Origin: Bacteriovoracaceae bacterium UBA4096
GTDB taxonomy: Bacteria; Bdellovibrionota; Bacteriovoracia; Bacteriovoracales; Bacteriovoracaceae
DNA: 42,873 nt
Assembly: GCA_002381945.1 (NCBI GenBank)
Contig: DFXY01000028.1
Span: forward strand, 101,873 to 144,745
Direction of reading: 5' to 3'
This document shows positions 15,926-23,897 of the stretch, one piece after another. Made by a program: the position numbers and the translations under genes. Under the pieces are notes generated by a model. That model saw nothing but the letters and a program-made list of their open reading frames with translations. It made no database searches and was not told where the DNA came from. Each line of letters starts with the position of its first letter. Position 1 is the stretch's first letter.

Positions 15926-16242
15926 TTCTTCACCATCTGGACTGCCAAATCTATCGATTCAGCAGAAAGTTGCACTTTCTTTAAATACTCGCACCCGGCT
16001 TCATCTGAGGCACGGATTTGATAAGCTCCAGCTTTAACATAAAATTTAAAACTTCCACCTTGAGGGACTTCTGTATGCATCAGAAGAAGTCGCTCATTAT
16101 AATTTTCTTTATCCAGTGATAACCAAACCATGGCCTTTTTAGAGCAATCAGAAGGAGCGTTCAATTTACCGGAAATCGTAAGTTCTGCAGCCACGGCCTG
16201 GAATGAGAGAAATAAAAGGAGGTATAATAAGGAGTTCATCAC
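15922..16242 (-). CDS. Small secreted protein coupled to the Pro/Tyr-rich protein
   Basis: A 106-residue precursor with a signal peptide (MMNSLLYLLLFLSFQAVAA) and a roughly 85-residue beta-rich domain with two cysteines (CSKKAMVWLSLD, EAGCEYLKKV). The pattern of a short sandwich domain with a YQIRASDEAG segment resembles carboxypeptidase-regulatory-like or transthyretin-type folds, but this is a guess. First gene of a two-gene operon; a purine-rich AGGTGAG lies before the doubled ATG. Confidence 0.75.
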   Translation of the reverse strand: MMNSLLYLLLFLSFQAVAAELTISGKLNAPSDCSKKAMVWLSLDKENYNERLLLMHTEVPQGGSFKFYVKAGAYQIRASDEAGCEYLKKVQLSAESIDLAVQMVKK

Positions 16243-16391
16243 TCACCTATCGGGTTTTAAGAGGGAATATTGAATCCATAAACTAGACTAAGAGAGTCAA
16301 ATAAGATCTCTGACCTTTACTCTTGATTAACTTCAAGTCTTCATCATAAACTGCCGAAAACTCTACATATCATTCACCTCTGGAGCATTTT
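16243..16391 (+). promoter_or_regulatory. Divergent intergenic region before the aminotransferase
   Basis: A 149-base gap between divergent genes. A weak sigma-70-type candidate for the plus strand is TTGATT (16323-16328), 18 bases, TAAACT (16347-16352). No clear ArgR box is seen, although the downstream cluster would be a natural arginine-regulated target. Confidence 0.3.
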
Positions 16392-17777
16392 ATGGCGAAA
16401 ACAATTGCTGAAGGTTTCTTCAACGATCCTCGTTTGGAAAAAGCAAAAAAACTTATTCAAGAAGCCCTTACAGAACATCAAACTCATATCAATGGTGTGA
16501 AACCAGCAAATCCTGAACTAAAAGAATCGTATGATACGCTTTTAAAAAAAGTGGCAGGCTTTCGTGGTGGCGCCCTTTTTTATAATTATCTGGGAACTGG
16601 AATTGGTAATGGTCCATTTGTTGAGTTGGCAGATGGATCAGTTAAGTATGATTTCATCACTGGTATTGGTGTTCATTATATGGGCCATTCACATCATGGT
16701 GTAATTGAAGCTCAAATCAATGGGGCCATTTCAAATACCGTGATGAATGGTCATCTTCAGCAAAATGTTGATACCGCTCAATTATTGGAAATTTTTTCTC
16801 ACGAAGCTTGTAAGTATGGGGCGGGAATTAAGAACGTCTTTTTATCAACTTCCGGTGCCATGGCCAATGAGAATGCTTTTAAAATAATTTTCCAGAGACG
16901 TTCTCCAGCTTCAAGATTTTTTGCTTTTGAAAAATGTTTTGCCGGCCGGACTTTAGGAATGGCATGGGTGACAGATAAAGCTGCTTATCGCGCTGGTCTT
17001 CCGAAGACTATTGATGTGGATTACATCCCATTTTACGATGCCAATAATCATCAGGGTTCTATTGATGCCGCAGTTAAGGTGATGAAGAAGTATATCACGC
17101 GTTTCCCAGGACATCATGCCGGGTTCATCATGGAACTTATTCAAGGTGAAAATGGCTCATGGGTTGGCCATACCGAGTTCTTCGAAGCTTTGATTGCTGT
17201 TTGTAAGGAAAGTAATATTTCCGTAATGGTGGATGAGGTTCAAACTTTCGCCCGAACTTCAGAACTTTTTGCTTTTCAACATTTTAAACTTGATAAACAT
17301 GTTGATGTGGTCACTGTTGGTAAAAACTCACAAGTTTGTGCCACTCTCTTCACTGATGATCACAAACCTAAACCAGGTCTTATGTCACAAACATTTACCG
17401 GGTCAGCGGCCCAGATTGCAGCCTCTCATTACGTAATTAGCTCCGTCGTAAAAGGTGGGTATCTTGGTGAGAACGGGAAGATTGAAAAGCTTCATAATCG
17501 CTTCAAACAAAATTTAGAAAAAATTTCCAAGAAGAACCCTGAAAAACTATCTGGTCCATATGGTATCGGTGCCATGGTGGCAATGACAGTTTTTGCCGGA
17601 GATGAACCAAAATCAAAAGCCTTTACCATGAAGCTTTTTGAAAATGGTGTGCTTTCGTTTATGGCCTCAGGTCATCCCACTACCCGAGTGCGTTTTCTGA
17701 TGCCAGTCATGGCGACAGAGGAAAAACACATCGACGAGGTGTGTGAGATTATTGAAAAGACTTTGGCAGAGATATAA
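16392..17777 (+). CDS. Class III aminotransferase of an arginine/lysine-type catabolic cluster
   Basis: A 461-residue PLP aminotransferase. Fold-type I class III marks: TSGAMANENAFK (153-164) as the phosphate-binding turn, VDEVQT with Asp281 and Gln284, and the Schiff-base lysine Lys311 in VGKNSQVC. The latter motif is closer to lysine epsilon-aminotransferases, as I recall them, than to AstC/ArgD, where a K-[AG]-x-x-GG-G stretch is usual. The next genes are AstA-like and AstD-like, so a succinylornithine transaminase role (AstC) is the context-based reading, and lysine or another omega-amino acid the alternative. GGAG precedes the ATG. It ends one base before astA begins. Confidence 0.8.
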   Translation: MAKTIAEGFFNDPRLEKAKKLIQEALTEHQTHINGVKPANPELKESYDTLLKKVAGFRGGALFYNYLGTGIGNGPFVELADGSVKYDFITGIGVHYMGHSHHGVIEAQINGAISNTVMNGHLQQNVDTAQLLEIFSHEACKYGAGIKNVFLSTSGAMANENAFKIIFQRRSPASRFFAFEKCFAGRTLGMAWVTDKAAYRAGLPKTIDVDYIPFYDANNHQGSIDAAVKVMKKYITRFPGHHAGFIMELIQGENGSWVGHTEFFEALIAVCKESNISVMVDEVQTFARTSELFAFQHFKLDKHVDVVTVGKNSQVCATLFTDDHKPKPGLMSQTFTGSAAQIAASHYVISSVVKGGYLGENGKIEKLHNRFKQNLEKISKKNPEKLSGPYGIGAMVAMTVFAGDEPKSKAFTMKLFENGVLSFMASGHPTTRVRFLMPVMATEEKHIDEVCEIIEKTLAEI

Positions 17778-17778
17778 A

Positions 17779-18834
17779 ATGTTTATAATCCGTCCGATTG
17801 ATCAGAAAGATTTGGATGGCCTGATGGAACTCCTGGAGAAATCCGGACATGGTCTTACGTCTTTACCCAAGGATCCGGAAGTTCTGAAGAAAAGAATCCG
17901 GATTTCGGAAAGAAGTTTTTTACACCGTGAAGAAGGTCCTGGCGGAGAGGATTATCTTTTTGTCATGGAAGAACTCTTCACGGGTAGAATTGTCGGCGTG
18001 TGCGCCATCATCTCCAAGATAGGCGGATTTGAGCCCTATTATTTTTATCGTTTGGAAAAGACTCATCATGAATCGAAATCAATTCATGTAAAAAATGATG
18101 TCACTTCTCTTCACTTTCATTTCATACACAATGGACCTGCAGAGATCTGTTCCCTTTATCTTCATCCTGAATTCAGGAATTCACAAAATGGACGTTTCCT
18201 TTCACTCTCGCGTTTTCTGTTTATTGCCGAGAATAGAAGATTTTTCGAAGATCAGGTCATCGCTGAGATGCGAGGCATGGTAAATGATTCAGGTCATTCA
18301 CCTTTCTGGGATGCCGTCGGAAAGAACTTTTTTAAAATCGATTTCCCGACAGCAGATTATCTCTATGTAAAAAATAAACGTTTCATTGAAGAGTTAATGC
18401 CGAAGTATCCTATTATTACCAATCTACTGCCTGAAGACGCTCAATATGTTGTAGGCAAAGTTCATCCCAATACAGAACCGGCCAAACGTATTCTGGAACA
18501 GGAAGGATTTCGATTCTCCGGTCTGGTGGGAATCCTGGAACCAGGCCCTGTTCTGATTGCTGAGGTTGATAACATCCGTGCGATTAAAGAAAGTACTGTT
18601 GGGGAGATTGAAGAAGTTAGCGATAAGAATTTCAAGTCAGAGATATTCATCATATCCAGAACCTCAGGAATTTTCAGGTCGGCCTTAGGTGGCGTGGTAA
18701 AACTTAAATCAGGTGGTTATAAAATTTCCGGAGTTACTGCCGCTGGCCTAAAACTCAGAGTTGGAGATAAAATTCGTTTTGTATCGTTCAAACCCAAAAC
18801 TCCACCTAAAAAGAAAGTGGCAAAGAAGAAGTAA
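17779..18834 (+). CDS. astA: Arginine N-succinyltransferase family protein
   Basis: A 351-residue acetyltransferase-like enzyme; in the AST pathway AstA moves succinyl from succinyl-CoA to the alpha-amino group of arginine. Signatures: N-terminal IIRPIDQKDLDGLMELL, the SGHGLTSLP segment (25-33), EEGPGGEDYLFVMEE, CSLYLHPEFR, and the long central IAEMRGMVNDSGHSPFWDAVGKNFF. The start is set at ATG 17779, one base after the aminotransferase stop; the open frame extends upstream inside that gene. The C-terminus has a lysine/proline tail (PKTPPKKKVAKKK) that I do not expect in AstA. No astB or astE is in the window, so the exact substrate is open. Confidence 0.85.
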   Translation: MFIIRPIDQKDLDGLMELLEKSGHGLTSLPKDPEVLKKRIRISERSFLHREEGPGGEDYLFVMEELFTGRIVGVCAIISKIGGFEPYYFYRLEKTHHESKSIHVKNDVTSLHFHFIHNGPAEICSLYLHPEFRNSQNGRFLSLSRFLFIAENRRFFEDQVIAEMRGMVNDSGHSPFWDAVGKNFFKIDFPTADYLYVKNKRFIEELMPKYPIITNLLPEDAQYVVGKVHPNTEPAKRILEQEGFRFSGLVGILEPGPVLIAEVDNIRAIKESTVGEIEEVSDKNFKSEIFIISRTSGIFRSALGGVVKLKSGGYKISGVTAAGLKLRVGDKIRFVSFKPKTPPKKKVAKKK

Positions 18835-18906
18835 ACTTCTCAAATATAGCTACCTTAAGTTCAACTAAAATTCCCCCGGAATAATAAAGAAATCGTAATT
18901 TTTGGA

Positions 18907-18912
18907 TATAAT
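18907..18912 (+). promoter_or_regulatory. Candidate -10 box of the response-regulator gene
   Basis: A perfect TATAAT lies 17 bases before the ATG of the response regulator, leaving room for only a short leader containing AAGGTG. No good -35 is visible at the standard distance. Confidence 0.4.
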
Positions 18913-18929
18913 GTTATCAAGGTGAAAGT

Positions 18930-19298
18930 ATGAAAGGGAACCTACTCTTAATAGACGATGAAATTGAATTATCCGAAAGTATGAAAGAACTCTTCGAGGA
19001 TGAAGCTGGGAATATTTACATTGCTTGTAACGGAGAAGAAGCCCTGCAAATTTTAGAAGATAATCAAATTGATTGTGTTGTCTCAGATATCAAAATGCCA
19101 GTAATGGATGGTCTAAAATTTATGAAAGCCGCCCGAGAGCGCGGACATAGTCAGCCAATAATATTTTTCACAGGTCATGGAACAGAACAATTAAAAAGAG
19201 AGGTCAGAGATTTAGGCGCAGCCGATCTTTTAATGAAACCAAACTTCTTGATGTTGGAGCTTGCCATACGTAAGCATATGCCAAGCCCCTCTTACTAA
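18930..19298 (+). CDS. Single-domain response regulator (CheY-like receiver)
   Basis: A 122-residue stand-alone receiver domain with no output domain. The acidic pair is Asp9/Asp10, the phosphorylation site Asp53 in VVSDIKMPVMDG, the switch Thr81 in FFTGHG, and Lys103 in LLMKPN. Such proteins relay phosphate or act on a partner such as a motor or another kinase; the partner is not here. It lies within the catabolic cluster but has its own likely promoter and ends one base from the convergent DUF1338 gene, so a functional link is not implied. Confidence 0.92.
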   Translation: MKGNLLLIDDEIELSESMKELFEDEAGNIYIACNGEEALQILEDNQIDCVVSDIKMPVMDGLKFMKAARERGHSQPIIFFTGHGTEQLKREVRDLGAADLLMKPNFLMLELAIRKHMPSPSY

Positions 19299-19299
19299 A

Positions 19300-20106
19300 T
19301 TATTGACCCTTACTGGTACTTTCAAAGATTTTATCTGCTGAAGCCGCCACGAAGCCCTGATAAAGCTCTCCGCTTGGAAGTGGGTATCTTCTAGCAAATT
19401 CATAATAGCAGGCAGGGATAGTAAGTTTTCCATCCTCAAACGCCACTTCAATATTATTAGCAAGAGTAGAAGACTGTTCAAGACACACATCCTTGGAACC
19501 TTTGATCTCTCCCCCACTGGCATTTAACTTAAAGCCCTGCTCTTTCAGATAACTGTTTAATACACTGATATCCGAAAAATTCTTCAGGTCATTGATGAAT
19601 ACAGTGAAATGATTAGGTCGATAACCGAAGGCCGCAACCCATGCGGCATAATCACTTTCTTTCAACAGTTCGTTATAGACTTCAACCGATAACTTCCATG
19701 GGCGGCCAATGGATGAAAAATCAAATTGGGACTCTAATCCTGCAGGAATTTGATCTACCAGATCGCTCACTGTCTTTTGAAGTTTAGGTGAAAACTCTTC
19801 CAATCTTAATTCGGAAATAAAAATCTTAGGTAAAGAAGAATCTGAATGCTCATAATGTTTGGCATAGAGCTTTTTTTCCGGGAAGTGATAATCCCCTTTA
19901 TAATTATATCCTGATTCGAGAAATGGCTTGGCCACGACATCCACATTAACCCGCGGATGATTAAAAGTTCTTAATGCAATGTGATCATTGGCAACTTCCT
20001 CCCCTTGATTTGTTAAAAGATCACTAATCTTTTTTGCAAGGGGATTAATCGTGATGTAATCCTGCCACATCTTATCCAACAGAGCTGGTAGAGTTTTTAC
20101 TGACAT
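19300..20106 (-). CDS. DUF1338 protein (HglS-like 2-oxoadipate dioxygenase/decarboxylase family)
   Basis: A 268-residue soluble protein. Members of DUF1338 such as HglS are iron-dependent and convert 2-oxoadipate to D-2-hydroxyglutarate in lysine breakdown. The opening NDHIALRTF keeps the His-x3-Arg spacing (His42, Arg46) of the family; His166 in RPNHFTVF and Glu236 in YYEFARRY are my candidates for the other metal ligands. From memory, DUF1338 genes also sit beside astC-astA-astD in Shewanella and Vibrio, which matches the neighbours here. ATG 20106 has AGGAGA. Shorter than HglS (about 460), so the substrate may differ. Confidence 0.8.
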   Translation of the reverse strand: MSVKTLPALLDKMWQDYITINPLAKKISDLLTNQGEEVANDHIALRTFNHPRVNVDVVAKPFLESGYNYKGDYHFPEKKLYAKHYEHSDSSLPKIFISELRLEEFSPKLQKTVSDLVDQIPAGLESQFDFSSIGRPWKLSVEVYNELLKESDYAAWVAAFGYRPNHFTVFINDLKNFSDISVLNSYLKEQGFKLNASGGEIKGSKDVCLEQSSTLANNIEVAFEDGKLTIPACYYEFARRYPLPSGELYQGFVAASADKIFESTSKGQ

Positions 20107-20217
20107 ATTGTTTCTCCTGAAAGTTCCTCTATCCTACCAAGGCCCACAGGAATGTGGAACAGGTCTTCAATTTAACTCTCCGTATTATTGTGGGATATTT
20201 GAAGGAAAAGGAGTATC
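20107..20217 (+). promoter_or_regulatory. Divergent intergenic region between DUF1338 and astD
   Basis: Control region for two divergent genes. It contains the short inverted repeat CCACA-4-TGTGG (20144-20157), possibly an operator, and an outer GTTCC...GGAAC pair (20123-20127, 20156-20160). No clear promoter hexamers could be fixed by eye. Confidence 0.35.
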
Positions 20218-20262
20218 ATGGGTCAATTTCAAGCTAAGGAATTCATATGCAAATGCAATTAA
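20218..20262 (+). CDS. Possible 14-codon leader ORF overlapping the astD start
   Basis: ATG 20218 has a better ribosome site (AAAAGGAG) than astD and encodes MGQFQAKEFICKCN before a stop at 20262, overlapping the astD start in another frame by 16 bases. Such an arrangement can couple or attenuate translation of the main gene. It has no arginine run, so a classical attenuation peptide is not supported. Confidence 0.3.
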   Translation: MGQFQAKEFICKCN

Positions 20263-21758
20263 AAGGCGATTACTTTGATGGTCGTTTTTATCATCCTCCA
20301 CTTTCCAGTGCCCAAGAGAAAATATTAAAGCGCTGTCCCGCTGATCTGACTCAAACTTTATGGGAAGCCGGTATTTATCACGATCATATTGAACAGGTCA
20401 TTGATTCAGCTGTAAAAGGTTTTGAAGTCTGGAGGAAGTTTAGCTTTGAAGAGAGAATCGGCTATCTTAAAAAGTATCAGGAAGCCGTTCGTGCTCGTAA
20501 GGATGAGATCGCAATGGCATTGGCCCTGGAGGTAGGAAAACCTCTCTGGGAAGCAAAGACTGAAGCCGCAGCTTTAGATTCAAAAGTCTCAGTCACAATC
20601 AGTGATTCTTACGACCGTATCAAGCAAGAAACGATTAAAGATGTCATGCCTAAAATTGATGGCCATGTCGTTTATAAACCTCTGGGTCCTTCTTTGGTCA
20701 TTGGACCTTTTAATTTTCCTTGCCATCTGGCCAATGGACAAATCCTGGCAGCACTTCTGGCAGGTAACTCGGTGATCTTTAAACCATCAGAGAAAACAAT
20801 CTATTCAGCGCAGCTCATGATTGAATGCTTTGCTCAGGCAGGATTTCCATCAGGAGTGATAAATTTCATCAATGGTGCAGGTCACACATCTTCTAAACTT
20901 ACTTCTGATAAAAGAATCAAGGGTATCTTTTTCACTGGCTCGCGTGGAGTGGGACTCAAAATTCTGGAAAATACCCATAAGGACTTAAACAAATTAGTAG
21001 CACTTGAACTTGGTGGGAAAAATTCTACCATTCTTCATCATGACACAAATATTTCCCACGCTCTTCCAGAATTACTTCGTTCATGCTTCTTAACAACTGG
21101 TCAACGCTGCACTTCTACATCTATGATTCTGGTTCACAGAAAGATCGAACAGGAATTCATAAATCAGTTCAAGGCAGTAACGGAAAAAATCCGAGTTGGT
21201 CACCCTACTCTTTCAAACCCTGAAGCTTTCATGGGGCCTTTAATTGATGAGCATGCCCAAAAGCTTTATTTTGACTTTTGTCAGTTTGGTAAAGATGAAG
21301 GGGCCGAAGAAATCATTGCGCCCCGAAAACTAGATGTGGGTTATGAAGGTTACTATGTTTCCCCATCTATCCATTATGCTAAGAACCCTCAATTAGATGG
21401 CAAGTTTATTCAGGAAGAAATCTTTGGGCCTAACTGCTTTTTCATACCATATGATGATATAGAAGAGGCCATCAAGATTGCAAACTCCACACAGTACGGA
21501 CTTGCGGCTTCGGTCTTCACCCGTACTCCGGAAATCTATCAACTCTGTCTGAGAGATATTGAATCAGGTCTAATTAACCTAAACCGGTCAACGGTAGGTG
21601 CAACTGCCAGACTACCGTTTGGAGGCCTTAAAAACTCAGGCAACCATCACCCTGCCGCAGTATCAATGATAGATCATTGTGTAAGCACGGTGGCTTCGTT
21701 GGAAACACTTGATGATACAAGTTCCAAACTAGCTGATGTAGTAGGGTTAAAAGAATAA
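20247..21758 (+). CDS. astD: Succinylglutamate semialdehyde dehydrogenase
   Basis: NAD-dependent oxidation of succinylglutamate semialdehyde, late in the AST pathway. 503 residues. Aldehyde dehydrogenase catalytic groups: Asn156 in GPFNFPCH, Glu254 in ALELGGKN, and Cys288 in TTGQRCTST. The opening LKGDYFDGRF and FNFPCHLANG segments, and the ending with NRSTVGATARLPFGGLKNSGNHHPAA, are AstD-like. ATG 20247 has AAGGA. It is the first gene of an operon with two exporters (gaps of two and four bases). Confidence 0.9.
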   Translation: MQMQLKGDYFDGRFYHPPLSSAQEKILKRCPADLTQTLWEAGIYHDHIEQVIDSAVKGFEVWRKFSFEERIGYLKKYQEAVRARKDEIAMALALEVGKPLWEAKTEAAALDSKVSVTISDSYDRIKQETIKDVMPKIDGHVVYKPLGPSLVIGPFNFPCHLANGQILAALLAGNSVIFKPSEKTIYSAQLMIECFAQAGFPSGVINFINGAGHTSSKLTSDKRIKGIFFTGSRGVGLKILENTHKDLNKLVALELGGKNSTILHHDTNISHALPELLRSCFLTTGQRCTSTSMILVHRKIEQEFINQFKAVTEKIRVGHPTLSNPEAFMGPLIDEHAQKLYFDFCQFGKDEGAEEIIAPRKLDVGYEGYYVSPSIHYAKNPQLDGKFIQEEIFGPNCFFIPYDDIEEAIKIANSTQYGLAASVFTRTPEIYQLCLRDIESGLINLNRSTVGATARLPFGGLKNSGNHHPAAVSMIDHCVSTVASLETLDDTSSKLADVVGLKE

Positions 21759-21760
21759 AA

Positions 21761-22987
21761 ATGACTAATATATCTGATGAACAACTAGCGCTCCGAAAGG
21801 AGCGTTGGTATGTCATCATCCTCGCTGCCATTCAGGTCGCCCATATTTTAGACTTTGTTATCATGATGCCTCTGGGCCCAAACTTCATGCGGGTCTTCAA
21901 TATATCTCCTGTAGAATTCTCTACCCTGGTTTCGGCATACACTTTTAGTGCCGGCATAGTGGGATTTTTCGGTGCCTTATATGCAGATCATTTTGATCGA
22001 AAGAAGTATCTGCTTTTTAATTTTGCCGGTTTTATTATCGGCACTTTTATGTGTGCCATTGCACCTAACTTTGCTGCGTTACTTACAGCAAGGATCATTG
22101 CGGGCGCTTTTGGTGGGATTCTAAATGCCAGCGTGCTTTCTCTTGTGGCCGATCTTATTCCCTTTCAGCGTCGTGGGGCTGCCATGGGGGTCGTCATGTC
22201 GGCGTTCTCCATAAGTAGTATCTTGGGCGTACCAACTGGACTGTATATTGCAAATCTTTTCGACTGGCATGCGGCCTTCTACTTTATCTGCATCATTGGA
22301 GTGATTTTCTGGATCCTTTCACTCATCATGCTGCCTTCAGTGAAAGTCCGGTCCGAAGTGAAAAGCTTTAAGGACAATTTACAGAATTTTAAAACAATTC
22401 TGATTCAAAAAGATTATCTGCAAAGCTTTAGCCTCACCAGCGTGCTGGGTTTTGGCGTTTTTATGATTATTCCTTTCATCTCACCCTACATGGTGAAGAA
22501 TGTGGGCTTTAGAGAGGATCAACTTCCACTCATCTACCTGATCGGAGGTATGTGCACTATCGTTTCCGCGAGGGTGATTGGGAAACTCTGTGATAAAGTA
22601 GGCAGCTTTAAAGTTTTTCGAGTGGTTGCGGCAATATCCATTTTTCCTATCTATTTTTTAACCAATCTTCCGGCCGGTACGGAATTGTGGCCTGCGTTGG
22701 CGGTCACAACAGTCTTTACCATGTTTGGCTCAGGAAGATTCATTCCGGCCATGACGATTGTATCAGCGGTGGTTAAATCGGAAGACCGTGGAACTTTTAT
22801 GAGTCTTGAGAATGCTGCCCGCCAGTTATCTTCTGGTGCTTCCTCGCAAATTGCTGGGTTAATCATCGGTGCCACAGCTGCAGGTGCTTTAACCAATTAT
22901 AACATTGTAGGCTATGTCGGGATCTTCACTTCTCTTGTAGGCATTTACATTGCTTTTAAAATCAAAACCAAATTCAATTTAAGATAA
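21761..22987 (+). CDS. Major facilitator superfamily transporter
   Basis: A 408-residue inner-membrane protein with about twelve hydrophobic segments. The A-loop motif between helices 2 and 3 is ADHFDRKKYL (near residue 74), the MFS signature position, and LAARIIAGAFGG-type sequence (LLTARIIAGAFGGI) lies in helix 4. Of DHA1-like drug/sugar exporter type; substrate unknown. It starts two bases after astD without a strong ribosome site, so it depends on coupling. Confidence 0.85.
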   Translation: MTNISDEQLALRKERWYVIILAAIQVAHILDFVIMMPLGPNFMRVFNISPVEFSTLVSAYTFSAGIVGFFGALYADHFDRKKYLLFNFAGFIIGTFMCAIAPNFAALLTARIIAGAFGGILNASVLSLVADLIPFQRRGAAMGVVMSAFSISSILGVPTGLYIANLFDWHAAFYFICIIGVIFWILSLIMLPSVKVRSEVKSFKDNLQNFKTILIQKDYLQSFSLTSVLGFGVFMIIPFISPYMVKNVGFREDQLPLIYLIGGMCTIVSARVIGKLCDKVGSFKVFRVVAAISIFPIYFLTNLPAGTELWPALAVTTVFTMFGSGRFIPAMTIVSAVVKSEDRGTFMSLENAARQLSSGASSQIAGLIIGATAAGALTNYNIVGYVGIFTSLVGIYIAFKIKTKFNLR

Positions 22988-22991
22988 AACA

Positions 22992-23897
22992 ATGAACTTT
23001 AATTCTGCTCATCTTAGTGCCATCGTAGCCTTTTCTCTCTGGGGTATATTTCCACTTTATTGGAAAATTTTTTCTGGTGAAGGCGCCTGGGATCTTTTTG
23101 GCCAACGGCTCATCTGGTCTTTCTTTACACTGCTCTTTATTCTTTTTTATAAAAAGAAACTGAACACCTTAAAAGATATCTGGAAGAATCAGCGCACACG
23201 CTACATGTTGATGCTTTCTGCACTTCTGATCTCTTCAAATTGGCTCATCTATATTTATGCCGTAAATAATGGCCGGGTCCTTGAGGCCAGTATGGGTTAT
23301 TTTTTAAACACATTAATTAATGTTTTCATGGGTTGGTTAATTTTAAAGGAACAAATCCGTTCCACCCAGTGGCCGGCCATTGTCATTGCTATCATTGCCA
23401 TTATTCTCATGGGCCTTCAGACTGACTTGGCCCACTTCCCCTGGGTAGCACTTTCTTTGTCATTATCATTTGCCATGTATGGTCTTATACGAAAAGTCAC
23501 TCATGTCGGATCATTGGAGGGGCTGACTTTTGAGACCTGTTTTATCATGGGTCCCATTCTCATTTATTGGTATTTTCAAACGACATCTCCCATGACTCTC
23601 TACTTCACTCTTCCTACATGGAAGTTCTTTTTACTTACATTATCAGGCCTTATCACTTGTATACCGCTTATCCTATTTGCTTATAGTGCCCGACGATTAA
23701 GATTACAAACATTAGGTTTTATTCAATACCTTTCCCCAAGCTTGAAATTTATCTGCGGTTGGTTGGTACTAAATGAAACTTTGAGCGCTGAAAAGCTTCA
23801 AAGCTTTATGCTGATTTGGTTTGCACTGCTGTGGTATACGGTTGAATCTCTCTATTTTACCCAAAAGAACAGGAAGATACTTGCTGCTATTGAATAG
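22992..23897 (+). CDS. rarD: RarD-type EamA-family transporter
   Basis: A 301-residue, ten-helix inner-membrane protein of the drug/metabolite transporter superfamily. WGIFPLYWKIF (residues 17-27), SSNWLIYIYAVNNGRVLEASMG-like sequence around 80-100 and LGFIQYLSPSLKF near 240 are marks of RarD. The family is named for chloramphenicol sensitivity, but the physiological substrate is not known. Last gene of the astD operon; its 3' end overlaps that of oxyR by 11 bases. Confidence 0.85.
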   Translation: MNFNSAHLSAIVAFSLWGIFPLYWKIFSGEGAWDLFGQRLIWSFFTLLFILFYKKKLNTLKDIWKNQRTRYMLMLSALLISSNWLIYIYAVNNGRVLEASMGYFLNTLINVFMGWLILKEQIRSTQWPAIVIAIIAIILMGLQTDLAHFPWVALSLSLSFAMYGLIRKVTHVGSLEGLTFETCFIMGPILIYWYFQTTSPMTLYFTLPTWKFFLLTLSGLITCIPLILFAYSARRLRLQTLGFIQYLSPSLKFICGWLVLNETLSAEKLQSFMLIWFALLWYTVESLYFTQKNRKILAAIE

